Assembly: GCA_039803925.1 (NCBI GenBank)
Contig: JBDRZL010000003.1
Coordinates: 1 to 64,000, forward strand
Length of the DNA: 64,000 nt
Source of the DNA: a candidate division WOR-3 bacterium
GTDB lineage: Bacteria > Hydrothermota > Hydrothermia > Hydrothermales > JAJRUZ01
Direction: 5' to 3'
Shown here: positions 44,120-53,329 of the stretch, in pieces
How the letters are laid out: each line of letters opens with the position of its first letter
Numbering within the stretch: position 1 is the stretch's first letter
Position numbers and translations under genes: made by a program
The notes under the pieces: model-generated
What the model saw: the letters and a program-made list of their open reading frames with translations, nothing else
The model's database searches: none
Told to the model about the DNA's origin: nothing

Positions 44120-44872
44120 ATGGCTGGACACTCTAAATGGGCACAGATAAAACATAAAAAAGCAAAAGTTGATGCTCAAAGAGGGAAAATTTTTAATAAA
44201 TTAATAAGGGAAATACAGGTTGCTGCAAAACTTGGTGGAGGGGATCCTGAAAATAATCCAAGGCTCAGACTTGCTATTGAAAAAGCAAGAGAACACAACA
44301 TGCCCTGGGATAATATAGAAAAGGCAATAAAAAGAGGAACAGGTGAAATAGAAGGCGTAAAATATGAGGAAGTGTATTATGAAGGTTACGGTCCGGGCGG
44401 TGTTGCTATATTCATAAAAGCAACCACTGATAATAAAAATAGAACTACTTCAGAAATAAGGCATCTTTTCACAAAATATGGAGGAAACCTTGGAATAACA
44501 GGAAGTGTAAAGTGGCAATTTGAAGAAAAAGGAATTATACGGATTAAAAAAGAAAATATAGATGAGGAAAAACTTATTGAAATTGCCCTTGAAGCAGGAG
44601 CAGAGGATGTGAAAACAGAAGAAGAATATTTTGAAGTATACACATCACCTTCAGAATTTTTAAATGTAAAAAAGATTCTTAATGAAAAGGGAATAGAAAC
44701 TGAAGGAGAGGTGAGGCTAATACCGAAAAACCAGGTAAAAGTTCAGGGAAAAGATGCAGAAAAACTTATGGGTCTTTTAAACTCCCTCGAAGAACACGAT
44801 GATATTCAAGAGGTGGTTGCCAATTTTGAAATGTCTGAAGAAGAATTTTCAAAACTTGTAGGAACAGCATAA
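44120..44872 (+). CDS. YebC/PmpR-family protein
   Basis: The start at 44120 follows GGGAGG and gives the typical [14 protein letters not shown]; a frame opening 39 bases earlier overlaps the protease gene and is rejected. The 250-residue protein contains [19 protein letters not shown] and N-R-T-T-S-E-I-R, diagnostic of the YebC/TACO1 family, variously described as transcription regulators or translation factors that help ribosomes through difficult stretches. It precedes ruvC and ruvA, a classical bacterial gene order. The stop overlaps the apparent ruvC start. Confidence 0.94.
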   Translation: MAGHSKWAQIKHKKAKVDAQRGKIFNKLIREIQVAAKLGGGDPENNPRLRLAIEKAREHNMPWDNIEKAIKRGTGEIEGVKYEEVYYEGYGPGGVAIFIKATTDNKNRTTSEIRHLFTKYGGNLGITGSVKWQFEEKGIIRIKKENIDEEKLIEIALEAGAEDVKTEEEYFEVYTSPSEFLNVKKILNEKGIETEGEVRLIPKNQVKVQGKDAEKLMGLLNSLEEHDDIQEVVANFEMSEEEFSKLVGTA

Positions 44873-45336
44873 GGGAAAAAAGAAAAAAATACTTTATAGG
44901 GATTGATCCAGGTCTTAAATATACAGGAGTAGCAATTATTGATGAATATAAAAATATAATAGATTTCAATAAAATTAATTCTGAAAAAATTGTAAAATTG
45001 GGAGAAGAAATCGAAAAAATTTTGAAAAAATATAAACCAGAATTAACTGCTATTGAAAAGGTATTTACAAAAATTAATCCAAGAGATGCAATAAAACTGG
45101 GAGAATACAAAGGTGTAATAATTTATTTACTTGAAAAAAATAAATTAAGATATATTGAAACTTTATCTTCAAACTGGAAAAAGGCAATAACAGGTTCTGG
45201 AAGAGCGAAAAATTATCAGGTTGAATTTATGATAAAAAACCTTCTCAAGGGAAATTTTAAAGAAAAAATTTCAGAACATGAAGTTGATGCCCTTTCCCTT
45301 GCTTATTTTGCTCTATCAAGATGTATTACAGAATAA
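44869..45336 (+). CDS. ruvC: Holliday junction endonuclease RuvC (non-standard start codon)
   Basis: The frame from 44869 to 45336 gives a 155-residue RuvC with catalytic acids in G-I-D-P-G, A-I-E-K-V and H-E-V-D-A, all at normal spacing. The first conserved Asp lies upstream of every ATG, GTG or TTG in frame (the first TTG is at 44998), so translation must start at a rare codon. ATA at 44869 is favoured: it overlaps the yebC stop in the manner of ATGA, has AGGA five bases upstream and would give M-R-E-K-R-K-K-Y-F. An upstream in-frame stop at about 44830 and an ATT shortly after it are the only other limits. RuvC cuts Holliday junctions with RuvAB. Confidence 0.85.
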   Translation: MREKRKKYFIGIDPGLKYTGVAIIDEYKNIIDFNKINSEKIVKLGEEIEKILKKYKPELTAIEKVFTKINPRDAIKLGEYKGVIIYLLEKNKLRYIETLSSNWKKAITGSGRAKNYQVEFMIKNLLKGNFKEKISEHEVDALSLAYFALSRCITE

Positions 45337-45881
45337 AAGGTAAACTTACCCTTAAAAGAAGTTTTTTCTGTGCCATTGAAGCAGGAGGTATCGAATATGG
45401 AATAACAACTCCACTTAAAGTAATGGAGAAATTACCTCAGGAAGGAAGTGAAGTTTCTCTTTATATTTTACCAATAATTTCAGAAGAAAAAATTGAACTC
45501 TTTGGATTTTTAGATGAGAGGGAAAAAAATCTTTTTGAAAAACTTATATCAATAACAGGGATAGGTTCAAAAGTTGCTCTTCAGATTCTTTCCCATTATG
45601 ATTGGGATGAATTTCTTGAAATAATAAAGAGGAATGAGGAAAAAATGATTTCTAAAATAAAAGGTGTTGGGAAAAAAAGAGCAAGTTTAATTTTACTTGA
45701 ATTTAAAGACTATATCTTTGAGGGGATTAAAGAAGGAATTAATATAGAAGAAGCAATCTCTGCACTAACAAAACTCGGTCTAAAAAGAAGTGAAGCAAAA
45801 GAACTCGTATTGAAAAAATTAAAGGAGAAAAAATTTGAAAAAACAGAAGACTTAATCCAGGAAATTTTAAAGGGAGAATGA
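45321..45881 (+). CDS. ruvA: Holliday junction branch migration protein RuvA
   Basis: The 186-residue protein has the OB-fold N-terminus with G-I-E-Y-G-I, two helix-hairpin-helix units (I-S-I-T-G-I-G-S-K-V-A and I-K-G-V-G-K-K-R-A) and a C-terminal domain with A-I-S-A-L-T-K-L-G. RuvA binds the four-way junction and loads RuvB, which is not in the window. The gene overlaps ruvC by 16 bases. The region after it is decayed (see the pseudogene). Confidence 0.94.
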   Translation: MYYRIKGKLTLKRSFFCAIEAGGIEYGITTPLKVMEKLPQEGSEVSLYILPIISEEKIELFGFLDEREKNLFEKLISITGIGSKVALQILSHYDWDEFLEIIKRNEEKMISKIKGVGKKRASLILLEFKDYIFEGIKEGINIEEAISALTKLGLKRSEAKELVLKKLKEKKFEKTEDLIQEILKGE

Positions 45882-45896
45882 TAAAGGAGAAATAAA

Positions 45897-46287
45897 AAAT
45901 AAAGAAGACTTAGAAAGCCTTTTGAAGGAATTCTACAAAATTATTTAAGATTTGATTACAAACCAGAAGATACAGATGAATATAAGGGATGAAATAAAAT
46001 TATTTAAGGATGAAGAAAAACTTATTAAAAAGGAAGTTATTGAAATTCTATATAAAAATAAAAGTCTTGATTTAATGGCAATGTAACCTGGTACAAACAG
46101 CTTCATATATTCCTATACCCGTTTTATTACATAGATTATGGGATTGCTTTGCTCAGTGCAATCAGGTTATGGGGAATGTCTCTTGGTGGAAAAAAAAGAA
46201 CTTTTTAAAAGCACAGGAATTGAATTCTCTTTAAATGAAAGAAATATTCTTAATTTATCTTATTTCTCTTTTAAGGAGTTCATCTAA
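45897..46287 (+). pseudogene. Decayed M3-family oligoendopeptidase gene
   Basis: From 46086 one frame encodes W-Y-K-Q-L-H-I-F, then Y-P-F-Y-Y-I-D-Y-G-I-A and A-I-R-L-W, a clear match to the C-terminal catalytic half of M3B oligoendopeptidases of the non-PepF type. After this the expected middle is missing, and following a frameshift near 46190 a second frame gives K-E-L-F-K-S-T-G-I-E-F-S, the usual end of the same protein, stopping at 46287 inside the 3' end of pstS. The zinc-binding HExxH part is absent. The stretch 45897-46085 has only short broken frames and may be more of the same gene. It cannot make an active enzyme. Confidence 0.75.
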
Positions 46288-47238
46288 ACTTATACCCCCT
46301 TTTGAACCTTCTCCCCCAAATACTGTTCCTTTTACTCTGTTTTTAAATCTTTTTAAAACAAGTTCATAGGCTTCATCAGAAAGGGGGATATAGCCAACTT
46401 CGGATACAAGTTTCTTTGCATTTTTAATATAAAACTCAACAAACTTTTTAACCTCTTCCCTTTCAAGTGATTTTACATTTACATATATAAAAATAGGCCT
46501 TGAAAGGGGAAAGTATTTACCTCTTCTTATATTTTCAATTGTGGGATAAACAGGACCTCTACCATCTTCAGGATCAATAGCCACTGCCTTCAGTCTATCT
46601 TTATTCTGCTCGTAATAAGCATAACCGAAGAACCCAAGAGCAAGGGGATCACTTGCAACACCTTGAACTAAAACATTATCATCCTCAGAAGCAACATAAT
46701 CACCCCTTGAAGCACCTTCTTTTCCAACAACAGCCTCTGTAAAATAATCGTATGTACCTGAATCCACACCAGGACCATAAAGGTGAATTTCCTTTTTAGG
46801 AAAACTCTCTCTTATTTGTGACCACATTTTTATTTTGTCCTGAGCAGCAGGTTCCCAGAGTTTTTTAAGTTCACTTACTTTAAGTTCGTTGCAGAAATTG
46901 TTTGAAGGATTAACAACAACTGTAAGTCCATCGTAGGCAATTGGTAATTCAATAAACTCTATACCACTTTTTTTTGCAATTTCATATTCAATTTCCTTTA
47001 TTGGTCTTGAAGCATTATTTATATCTGTTTCATTCCTTAAAAATTTTTTAAAACCACCACCTGTTCCTGAAATTCCCACAACCACCTTTATATCCTTATA
47101 AACTTTCTGAAATTCCTCTGCTACAGCTTCTGTTATAGGAAATACTGTTGAGGAACCATCTACACGAACTATCTTTTGAGAGATTAGAGCTTTTGCACAT
47201 AAAGCTATTATTAATGAATTTTTTATAAAGTGTTTCAT
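46255..47238 (-). CDS. pstS: Phosphate-binding protein PstS
   Basis: The 327-residue exported protein has the PstS/SphX pattern: [20 protein letters not shown] and G-P-G-V-D-S-G-T-Y, which supply phosphate ligands. It captures phosphate in the periplasm for a PstCAB transporter, whose genes are not adjacent. AAAAGGAG precedes the ATG, and a Pho-box-like repeat array lies upstream (47293-47331), implying induction under phosphate limitation. Its last codons overlap the remains of the peptidase gene on the other strand. Confidence 0.92.
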   Translation of the reverse strand: MKHFIKNSLIIALCAKALISQKIVRVDGSSTVFPITEAVAEEFQKVYKDIKVVVGISGTGGGFKKFLRNETDINNASRPIKEIEYEIAKKSGIEFIELPIAYDGLTVVVNPSNNFCNELKVSELKKLWEPAAQDKIKMWSQIRESFPKKEIHLYGPGVDSGTYDYFTEAVVGKEGASRGDYVASEDDNVLVQGVASDPLALGFFGYAYYEQNKDRLKAVAIDPEDGRGPVYPTIENIRRGKYFPLSRPIFIYVNVKSLEREEVKKFVEFYIKNAKKLVSEVGYIPLSDEAYELVLKRFKNRVKGTVFGGEGSKGGISLDELLKREIR

Positions 47239-47272
47239 ATAAACTCCTTTTTGTTTTTGGATTTGAACCTTA

Positions 47273-47278
47273 TTTATA
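47273..47278 (-). promoter_or_regulatory. -10 element of pstS
   Basis: TATAAA on the minus strand, 14 bp downstream of the Pho-box-like array and about 35 bases before the ATG. No -35 hexamer is seen at the right distance, as expected for a promoter activated by a PhoB/PhoP-type regulator. Confidence 0.5.
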
Positions 47279-47292
47279 AGATAAAAGGGAAA

Positions 47293-47331
47293 TATTAAAA
47301 AATCATTAAATTTAGGTTAAAAAACTGTTAA
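47293..47331 (-). promoter_or_regulatory. Pho-box-like operator: four direct repeats with 11-bp period
   Basis: On the minus strand the hexamers TTAACA, TTAACC, TTAATG and TTAATA begin at 47331, 47320, 47309 and 47298, exactly 11 bp apart. This matches the known layout of PhoP/PhoB binding arrays (TTAACA-like hexamers separated by about 5 bp) and sits where the -35 region of pstS would be. AT-rich background could give such hexamers by chance, but four in perfect phase before pstS is hard to explain that way. Confidence 0.65.
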
Positions 47332-47341
47332 TTTAAAAAAT

Positions 47342-50300
47342 TCATTCAACAAGACTCTCAATCCTATTTTCCCCAAATAGTTCATTAATTTCATCAAAAA
47401 ACTCTTCCTTAAAAGAAACTTTAAAAACCATTGACTTATAAATTCTCCTTTTCTCTCCTGTATCAAGAGATAAATAAAGATCAAATTTTCCCTTAAATTT
47501 ATTTACTATTTCCTTTAACCTTTTAATTTTTTCTTCATCAAGTTCTTTTAAATTTAATTTTATTAGTATTCCCTTCAATTTTTTAGAAATTGCTTCCTTT
47601 AAAGGCATAATTTCTCTTGCAAATATTTTTGAAGAACCCTTAACAACATCTCCTTCAACATAAAAAGGAGCAAGTTTATCAAGGTATTTTTCAATTTTAT
47701 TCTTCAATTCATCAAATATAACAACTTGAAAAGAACCTTCAAAATCCTCAAGATGCAGAATATAATAATTTCTTTTCCCATCAATATTAATTTTTGACTC
47801 CACTTTGCTCAAAACCCCACACATTCTTACATTTCTAAGTTCTATCTCCTCCTCTTCCTGTATATCAATTGATGAGTGGGTTGAAAGAATCTCTGCAAAT
47901 TCTGAATAGGGTTCAAGAGGGTGGTTTTTAAAATACATGTTTAAAACCTCCTTTTCCCACTCCATAACTCTTATAACATCTTTCTCTTCCTGAATTTCCT
48001 CCACTTTATTTGTAAAAAGTGAGGGAACTGATTTTTTAACAAGTTTATTTTCAAAAATATTCATCAATTTTTCTCTATCTGGATCAAAAATATCAAAAGC
48101 ACCAGCTTTAATCAATGCTTCTATAACTTTTTTGGTAACCTTTTTTGAAGAAGCCCTTCTAACAAAATCCTCAAAAGAGGTAAATGGTTTTTGTCGTCTT
48201 AATTCTATAATATGCTCACAGGCATTAACTCCTACATTTTTAATCCCTAAAAGCCCGTATCTTAATTTATTTTCCCCCTGAACTTTAAAGAATTTATCAG
48301 AATTTAAAATACAGACAGGTAATATTTCTATACCATCCCTCTTTGCGGTTTGAACAAAGTAAGAAACTTTCTCAATTTTATTTATTTCACTGTTTAAAAC
48401 AGAGGCATAAAATTCTGTTTTATAATTTGCCTTGAGGTATGCTGTTATATAAGAAAGAAGTGCATAACCTGTAGAATGAGACTTATTAAAAGCATACTTT
48501 GCAAAGGAATGTATTTTTAAAACAATATCCTTTGCCATATCTTCAGGAATACCTCTTTCTACCATACCACTTACAAATTCCCTCATTATACTTTCACTCA
48601 TTAGCTCTTCCTTCTTCTTACCCATAGCCTTTCTTAAAATATCAGCTTTAGCAAAGGAAAAACCTGCAAGCTCATGGGCTATAAGCATAACTTGTTCCTG
48701 ATATACAATGAGACCAAAGGTCTCCTTTAAAATTTTCTCAAGTTTTTCATGGGGATAACTCAAAGGAACAAGTCCTTTTTTCCTCCTTACATATTCTTCA
48801 GTTGCTCCTGCCTCAATTGGTCCGGGTCTATAAAGTGAAAGAATTGCAATTAAATCCTTAAATTCATCTGGTTTTAATCTTTTAAGAAGTTCCCTCATCC
48901 CCCTTGATTCCAGCTGAAAAACTCCCTGAGTTTTACCTTTTGATAGAATTTCAAAAGTTTTTTTATCATCAAGAGGCAAATTGTAAGGATCTATCTCAAT
49001 CCCTTTATCTTTTAAAAGCTTACATGTATCTTCAATTACAGTTAAAGTTCTCAAGCCTAATATATCTATTTTTAAAAGTCCAACAGCTTCAAGAGAATTC
49101 ATTTCATACTGGGAACAGATGGTTCCTTTTGAATCCATATAAAGAGGCACATAATCAGTTATTTCAGATGGTGCAACAACAACTCCTGCTGCATGAACTG
49201 ATGCATGTCTTGCAAGTCCCTCTGCTTTTTTTGCATACTCATATATCTTCCTGTAATCTTCATTCTCATCAACAAGTTTCTTAAAAACCGGATTTTCCGA
49301 ATATGATTCTTCTAAAGTTCCCTCAATACATTCTCTTGCAAGTTTATCAACAAAGGAATATTCATAACCTAATACTCTACCCATATCCCTTATTGCCTGT
49401 CTTGCCTTCATTCTCCCGAAAGTTATAATCTGGGATACATTTCTTTCTCCGTATTTTTTTCTTATATAGGATAAGACTTCATCTCTCCTTTCATCACCAA
49501 AATCTATATCCACATCAGGCGGAGATATTCTTTCAGGGTTTAAAAATCTCTCAAAAAGAAGATCATATTTTAATGGATCAATCCTCGTAACACCAAGTGA
49601 ATAAAGAACAAGTGAAGAAACTGCTGAACCCCTGCCAGGACCAACAGGTATTCCTTCCCTTTTTGCGAAATCAACTATGTCCTTTATGATCAGGAAATAA
49701 CCTTCAAAGTTTAATTTTTGTATTATTGAAAGTTCCTTTTCTAACCTTTCAATATACTTCTTTTTTATATCACCCTTAAAAATTTCTTCAAGCCCTTTAT
49801 AACTTAAATATTTTAAATATTCAAAATTACTATCAAACTGATGTGGTATTTCAATTTTTGGTAGATAAAAATTTTCGTTGAGCTTCAAATCAATATCAAC
49901 CATTTCTTCTACTTTTCTTGTATTTAAAACTGCCCTTTCATCATAACTGAAAATTTGCTTCATTTCCTTTTCACTTTTAAAATAAACTTCCTTTGTTTTA
50001 AATCTGAATCTTTCCTTATCCTTCAATGTCTTCCCTGTTTGAAGTGCAAGAATTGCTTCATGAAATTCATAATCTTCTTTATCAAGATAATGAACATCAT
50101 TTGTAGCTATATACAAGAGGTCATATTTTTTGGCAAATTCGTAAAGGACCTTATTTACAATTATGTTTTCTTCCATATTTAGATCCATAAGTTCAATAAT
50201 ACAATTTTCTTTTCCGAATATTTCCATGTATATTTTTAGAAGATCTTCTGCCTCTTTTATCTTACCCTGTAATATTAGCTGTGGTAGTTCTCCTTTAATA

Positions 50301-50713
50301 CAACCTGTCAGAAAGAAAAGTCCTTCAGAATTATCTTTAAGAACTTCCCTATCAATTCTTGGCTTATAATAAAATCCTTCAAGATATCCTATTGAAGATA
50401 GTTTCATTAAATTCTTATATCCCTTTAAATTTTTGGCAATTAAGGTTATGTGATTATAAGGATCATAACCTCCTGAAACCACCTTTTCCTTTCGTGATTT
50501 TGCTATATAAAGCTCAGCCCCGATTATTGGTTTTATGCCCCTTTCTTTAGCTTTTTTGTAAAACTCTATAACACCAAATAAAGCACCATGGTCTGTTATG
50601 GCACAGGCAGGCATCTTCTCTACAACACACTTATCAAGAAGCTTATCAATGGGAATTATCCCGTCAAGAAGGGAATACTCCGTATGAAGATGTAAATGAA
50701 CAAAATCGCTCAT
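47342..50713 (-). CDS. dnaE: DNA polymerase III subunit alpha
   Basis: The 1123-residue protein has an N-terminal PHP domain (H-L-H-L-H-T-E-Y-S), the catalytic palm with P-D-V-D-I-D-F-G-D, the finger segment G-R-G-S-A-V-S-S-L and a C-terminal OB-fold region, in the normal order and length for DnaE. It is the replicative polymerase. The gene follows purN on the same strand after 22 bases. Confidence 0.96.
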   Translation of the reverse strand: MSDFVHLHLHTEYSLLDGIIPIDKLLDKCVVEKMPACAITDHGALFGVIEFYKKAKERGIKPIIGAELYIAKSRKEKVVSGGYDPYNHITLIAKNLKGYKNLMKLSSIGYLEGFYYKPRIDREVLKDNSEGLFFLTGCIKGELPQLILQGKIKEAEDLLKIYMEIFGKENCIIELMDLNMEENIIVNKVLYEFAKKYDLLYIATNDVHYLDKEDYEFHEAILALQTGKTLKDKERFRFKTKEVYFKSEKEMKQIFSYDERAVLNTRKVEEMVDIDLKLNENFYLPKIEIPHQFDSNFEYLKYLSYKGLEEIFKGDIKKKYIERLEKELSIIQKLNFEGYFLIIKDIVDFAKREGIPVGPGRGSAVSSLVLYSLGVTRIDPLKYDLLFERFLNPERISPPDVDIDFGDERRDEVLSYIRKKYGERNVSQIITFGRMKARQAIRDMGRVLGYEYSFVDKLARECIEGTLEESYSENPVFKKLVDENEDYRKIYEYAKKAEGLARHASVHAAGVVVAPSEITDYVPLYMDSKGTICSQYEMNSLEAVGLLKIDILGLRTLTVIEDTCKLLKDKGIEIDPYNLPLDDKKTFEILSKGKTQGVFQLESRGMRELLKRLKPDEFKDLIAILSLYRPGPIEAGATEEYVRRKKGLVPLSYPHEKLEKILKETFGLIVYQEQVMLIAHELAGFSFAKADILRKAMGKKKEELMSESIMREFVSGMVERGIPEDMAKDIVLKIHSFAKYAFNKSHSTGYALLSYITAYLKANYKTEFYASVLNSEINKIEKVSYFVQTAKRDGIEILPVCILNSDKFFKVQGENKLRYGLLGIKNVGVNACEHIIELRRQKPFTSFEDFVRRASSKKVTKKVIEALIKAGAFDIFDPDREKLMNIFENKLVKKSVPSLFTNKVEEIQEEKDVIRVMEWEKEVLNMYFKNHPLEPYSEFAEILSTHSSIDIQEEEEIELRNVRMCGVLSKVESKINIDGKRNYYILHLEDFEGSFQVVIFDELKNKIEKYLDKLAPFYVEGDVVKGSSKIFAREIMPLKEAISKKLKGILIKLNLKELDEEKIKRLKEIVNKFKGKFDLYLSLDTGEKRRIYKSMVFKVSFKEEFFDEINELFGENRIESLVE

Positions 50714-50735
50714 TATTTTTAGCTTTTTTTATATT

Positions 50736-51350
50736 TTATAATATTTTAACTCTTCTACCCTCTATCTTCAACCTTCCCTCTGCATAAAGCTTAATTGCTT
50801 CAGAATAAATCTTATGTTCTTCCTTAAGGATTCTCTCAGCAAGGGCTTCAGGTGTATCATCTTCAAGCACAGGAACACATCTCTGGAGTATAATCGGACC
50901 CCCATCAACTGTCTCATCCACAAAATGAACAGTGCATCCTGCAACCTTTACTCCATACTCTAAGGCCTTTTTTTGAGCATTTAACCCTTTAAAAGCAGGA
51001 AGAAGGGAAGGATGTATATTCATTATTCTATTTCTAAACTCCCTTAAAAGTGCTCCTTTTAAAATCCTCATAAATCCTGCAAGAATTAAAAGTTCAACAC
51101 CTTCTTCTTTCAGAATCCTTGCATACTCTTCTTCCTTCTCTGGGTCAAGGGTATGTTTTCTTTCTCCCGGATAAACATACAAAGCCTTTACACCGTATTC
51201 TCTTGCAATTTTTAATACAGGTGCATCCGGATTATCAGAAATTAATATTTTCATTTCACAGGGAAGATAACCAGTTTTAATATTTTTCAAAATAGCCTCT
51301 ACATTGGAACCCCTACCTGAAGCAAGGGCTCCTATTTTTAAAAGCTTCAT
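50736..51350 (-). CDS. purN: Phosphoribosylglycinamide formyltransferase
   Basis: The 204-residue protein has G-R-G-S-N-V-E-A at the phosphate-binding end, the catalytic N-I-H-P-S-L-L-P-A-F and the Asp in V-D-E-T-V-D-G-G-P. It transfers a formyl group from 10-formyltetrahydrofolate to GAR in purine synthesis. It overlaps the solute-binding protein gene by four bases and precedes dnaE. No other purine gene is present. Confidence 0.95.
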   Translation of the reverse strand: MKLLKIGALASGRGSNVEAILKNIKTGYLPCEMKILISDNPDAPVLKIAREYGVKALYVYPGERKHTLDPEKEEEYARILKEEGVELLILAGFMRILKGALLREFRNRIMNIHPSLLPAFKGLNAQKKALEYGVKVAGCTVHFVDETVDGGPIILQRCVPVLEDDTPEALAERILKEEHKIYSEAIKLYAEGRLKIEGRRVKIL

Positions 51351-52303
51351 TTTACCTCAAAAAGATTTGCTAAATCTGGCTCAGTAAAAATAAATCCTGA
51401 ATTTTTTAAAATTCTTACAATAGTTAAATAATTTAAATCACTAACTTCTTCAGTTTTTTTATATCTTGGAAGTTTTAATTCATAGTTTTCTAAATCTTCT
51501 TTAAGGAAATCAGCATCAAGATATTGAACACAGTAAGCAATATATAAATTCTTTGCCTCGTCAGGATTATTTTTTATGTAATCAACAGATTCATCCCATA
51601 TTACTTTAAATCTCTCATATGCTCTCCTGTTATACGCAAGGGTTACCTTTGAACACAAAACACTTCCAATAACTGAACCCTCCCCAAAAAATTCCTTGAA
51701 AACATCATCAATTAAAACTTTTACATTTCTTTTCAGGAAAAATAACCTGTAAGGTTCGTAAACAAGAGCTAAACCCTCTATAATCTGAGGAAAAACTGTT
51801 TGATATTCAAAGATATTGGAAATATTTAAACCAAAGTTTTCAGAAAGTTTTTTCCCAATAAACTTTCCCTCCATTCTCTGTGAAGGATAATAAAATAAAG
51901 AATTCTTTATGTCCTTAATTTCCTTCAATTTTCCAAAACCAAAAAGGGAAGCATATACAAAATCTTCATTATCCTCAACATCCGAAATGATTTTATAGTT
52001 TTCAATCTCCTCCTTTTGCCTTATAAAGAAATCAATTGGCGAATAACCTACAACTATATCCACCTTACCCCTTTTTAATTCATCTATAACTTCCGGTAAA
52101 GAAGTCTTTATAATTTCAGCATCCACTTTTTCCTTTTCAAAAAATCCTTTTTCCTTTGCAACAAAAACCGGAAAACTAGCAGGAGAAGGGTAAAAGGCAA
52201 TTTTTGTTTTAACAATTTTACCCTGTTGTATTTTAGGATACTGTATTATGTAAATCAGAATTAGAACAAGCACAATGTTTAAAATATAAAATAGTTTTTT
52301 CAT
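51347..52303 (-). CDS. Orphan NMT1/SsuA-type solute-binding protein
   Basis: The 318-residue protein has an N-terminal membrane helix (about residues 5-20) rather than a lipobox and then the type II binding fold of nitrate/sulfonate/thiamine-precursor receptors: I-A-F-Y-P-S-P-A-S-F-P, A-K-E-K-G-F-F, and G-K-V-D-I-V-V-G-Y. No ABC permease or ATPase gene lies beside it. Its four-base overlap with purN suggests co-translation, though the functional link is unclear. The ligand cannot be predicted. Confidence 0.78.
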   Translation of the reverse strand: MKKLFYILNIVLVLILIYIIQYPKIQQGKIVKTKIAFYPSPASFPVFVAKEKGFFEKEKVDAEIIKTSLPEVIDELKRGKVDIVVGYSPIDFFIRQKEEIENYKIISDVEDNEDFVYASLFGFGKLKEIKDIKNSLFYYPSQRMEGKFIGKKLSENFGLNISNIFEYQTVFPQIIEGLALVYEPYRLFFLKRNVKVLIDDVFKEFFGEGSVIGSVLCSKVTLAYNRRAYERFKVIWDESVDYIKNNPDEAKNLYIAYCVQYLDADFLKEDLENYELKLPRYKKTEEVSDLNYLTIVRILKNSGFIFTEPDLANLFEVK

Positions 52304-52355
52304 ATTAGGGATTTTCTTAAAGGAATAGAACCTATTTTTTTGATTTTAAATTATT

Positions 52356-52384
52356 TTGAAGTTAATTATCAAGTTCTTTATAAT
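52356..52384 (+). promoter_or_regulatory. Predicted promoter placed for a near-leaderless mRNA
   Basis: TTGAAG (52356-52361) and TATAAT (52379-52384) are 17 bp apart; the ATG at 52394 is nine bases after the -10 element, so the leader would be two or three bases. No ribosome-binding site precedes the ATG. Confidence 0.55.
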
Positions 52385-52393
52385 TATTTTTAA

Positions 52394-53083
52394 ATGAAGA
52401 AAGAATTTTGCGTAATTGGTATTGGAAGGTTTGGAAAACTTCTTGTTCAAAATCTCTCAGAACTTGGTGCAAAGGTTGTAGCTGTTGATAAGGAAGAGGA
52501 AAAAATTCTTTCTATTCAGGATTTTGCTTTTGAAACTTACATAATGGATACAACAAATGAAAAAGCACTTGCCACACTTGATATAAAAGATTTTGAAGCA
52601 ATTATTGTTACAATTAATAATGAAATTGAAGCAAGCATTTTAACATGCCTCTTATTAAAGGAAATGGGAGTAAAAAGAATAATAGCAAGAGCAAGGGATG
52701 AACTGCATGCAAAAATTCTTGATAAATTAGGTGTTACAAAAATAATATTCCCTGAAAAGGAAATAGCTGAAAAACTTGCTAAGAACCTTTATTCACCGGG
52801 TTTATTTGAAATTATAGAAGTTTCCGACAGCTATGTTCTTGAAGAAAGAGCTTCACTTTCTGAATTTTCAGGGAAAAAACTCTCTGAGCTAGAATTTCGA
52901 ACAAAATATGGTGTAAATATAGTGGCAATAAAAAGAAAAGTTCCAGAGGTTAATGAAAAGGGGAAAACTGTCTTAAAGGAGGAACTTATAATAGGTCCAG
53001 GAGGGGATGAGGAGATAAAGGAAGGTGATGTGCTTTTTGTTTTAGGTGAAAGAAAAAAGGTTGAAGATCTATTTTCAAAATGA
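52394..53083 (+). CDS. TrkA/KtrA-type potassium-channel regulatory protein
   Basis: The 229-residue protein has an N-terminal RCK Rossmann domain starting F-C-V-I-G-I-G-R-F-G with a conserved acid in V-D-K-E, and a C-terminal TrkA-C domain (about 140-228) with G-P-G-G-D-E-E-I. Such proteins bind nucleotides and gate Trk/Ktr potassium transporters. No membrane subunit gene is nearby. It is the first gene of a run ending in two-component proteins; the TPR gene starts within its stop codon. Confidence 0.85.
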   Translation: MKKEFCVIGIGRFGKLLVQNLSELGAKVVAVDKEEEKILSIQDFAFETYIMDTTNEKALATLDIKDFEAIIVTINNEIEASILTCLLLKEMGVKRIIARARDELHAKILDKLGVTKIIFPEKEIAEKLAKNLYSPGLFEIIEVSDSYVLEERASLSEFSGKKLSELEFRTKYGVNIVAIKRKVPEVNEKGKTVLKEELIIGPGGDEEIKEGDVLFVLGERKKVEDLFSK

Positions 53084-53328
53084 AAGAAGATCTTTTTGAT
53101 CAAGCAAAGCTTTTAATGCTCTCGCAAAATTATAAAGAAGCAAGAGAAATTCTTGAAAAACTATACAAAGAGAATCCATCTGATCCAGATATAATATACC
53201 ATCTTGCACTTTTAATGGATATTCTCAACGAAAACGAAGAAGCTATAAACCTTTATAAAAAACTTTTAGAAATTATACCTGAGCATAAGGAAGCAAAGGA
53301 AAGACTTCAAAAATTGATGGAGGATTGA
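53080..53328 (+). CDS. Small TPR protein
   Basis: The 82-residue protein consists of about two tetratricopeptide repeats: A-K-L-L-M-L-S-Q-N-Y-K-E-A-R and A-L-L-M-D-I-L-N-E-N-E-E-A-I-N-L-Y, with the usual Pro at the turn. It overlaps the TrkA-type gene by four bases and ends one base before the histidine kinase start. It is probably an adaptor, perhaps for the kinase downstream (inference from position). Confidence 0.75.
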   Translation: MKEDLFDQAKLLMLSQNYKEAREILEKLYKENPSDPDIIYHLALLMDILNENEEAINLYKKLLEIIPEHKEAKERLQKLMED

Positions 53329-53329
53329 A

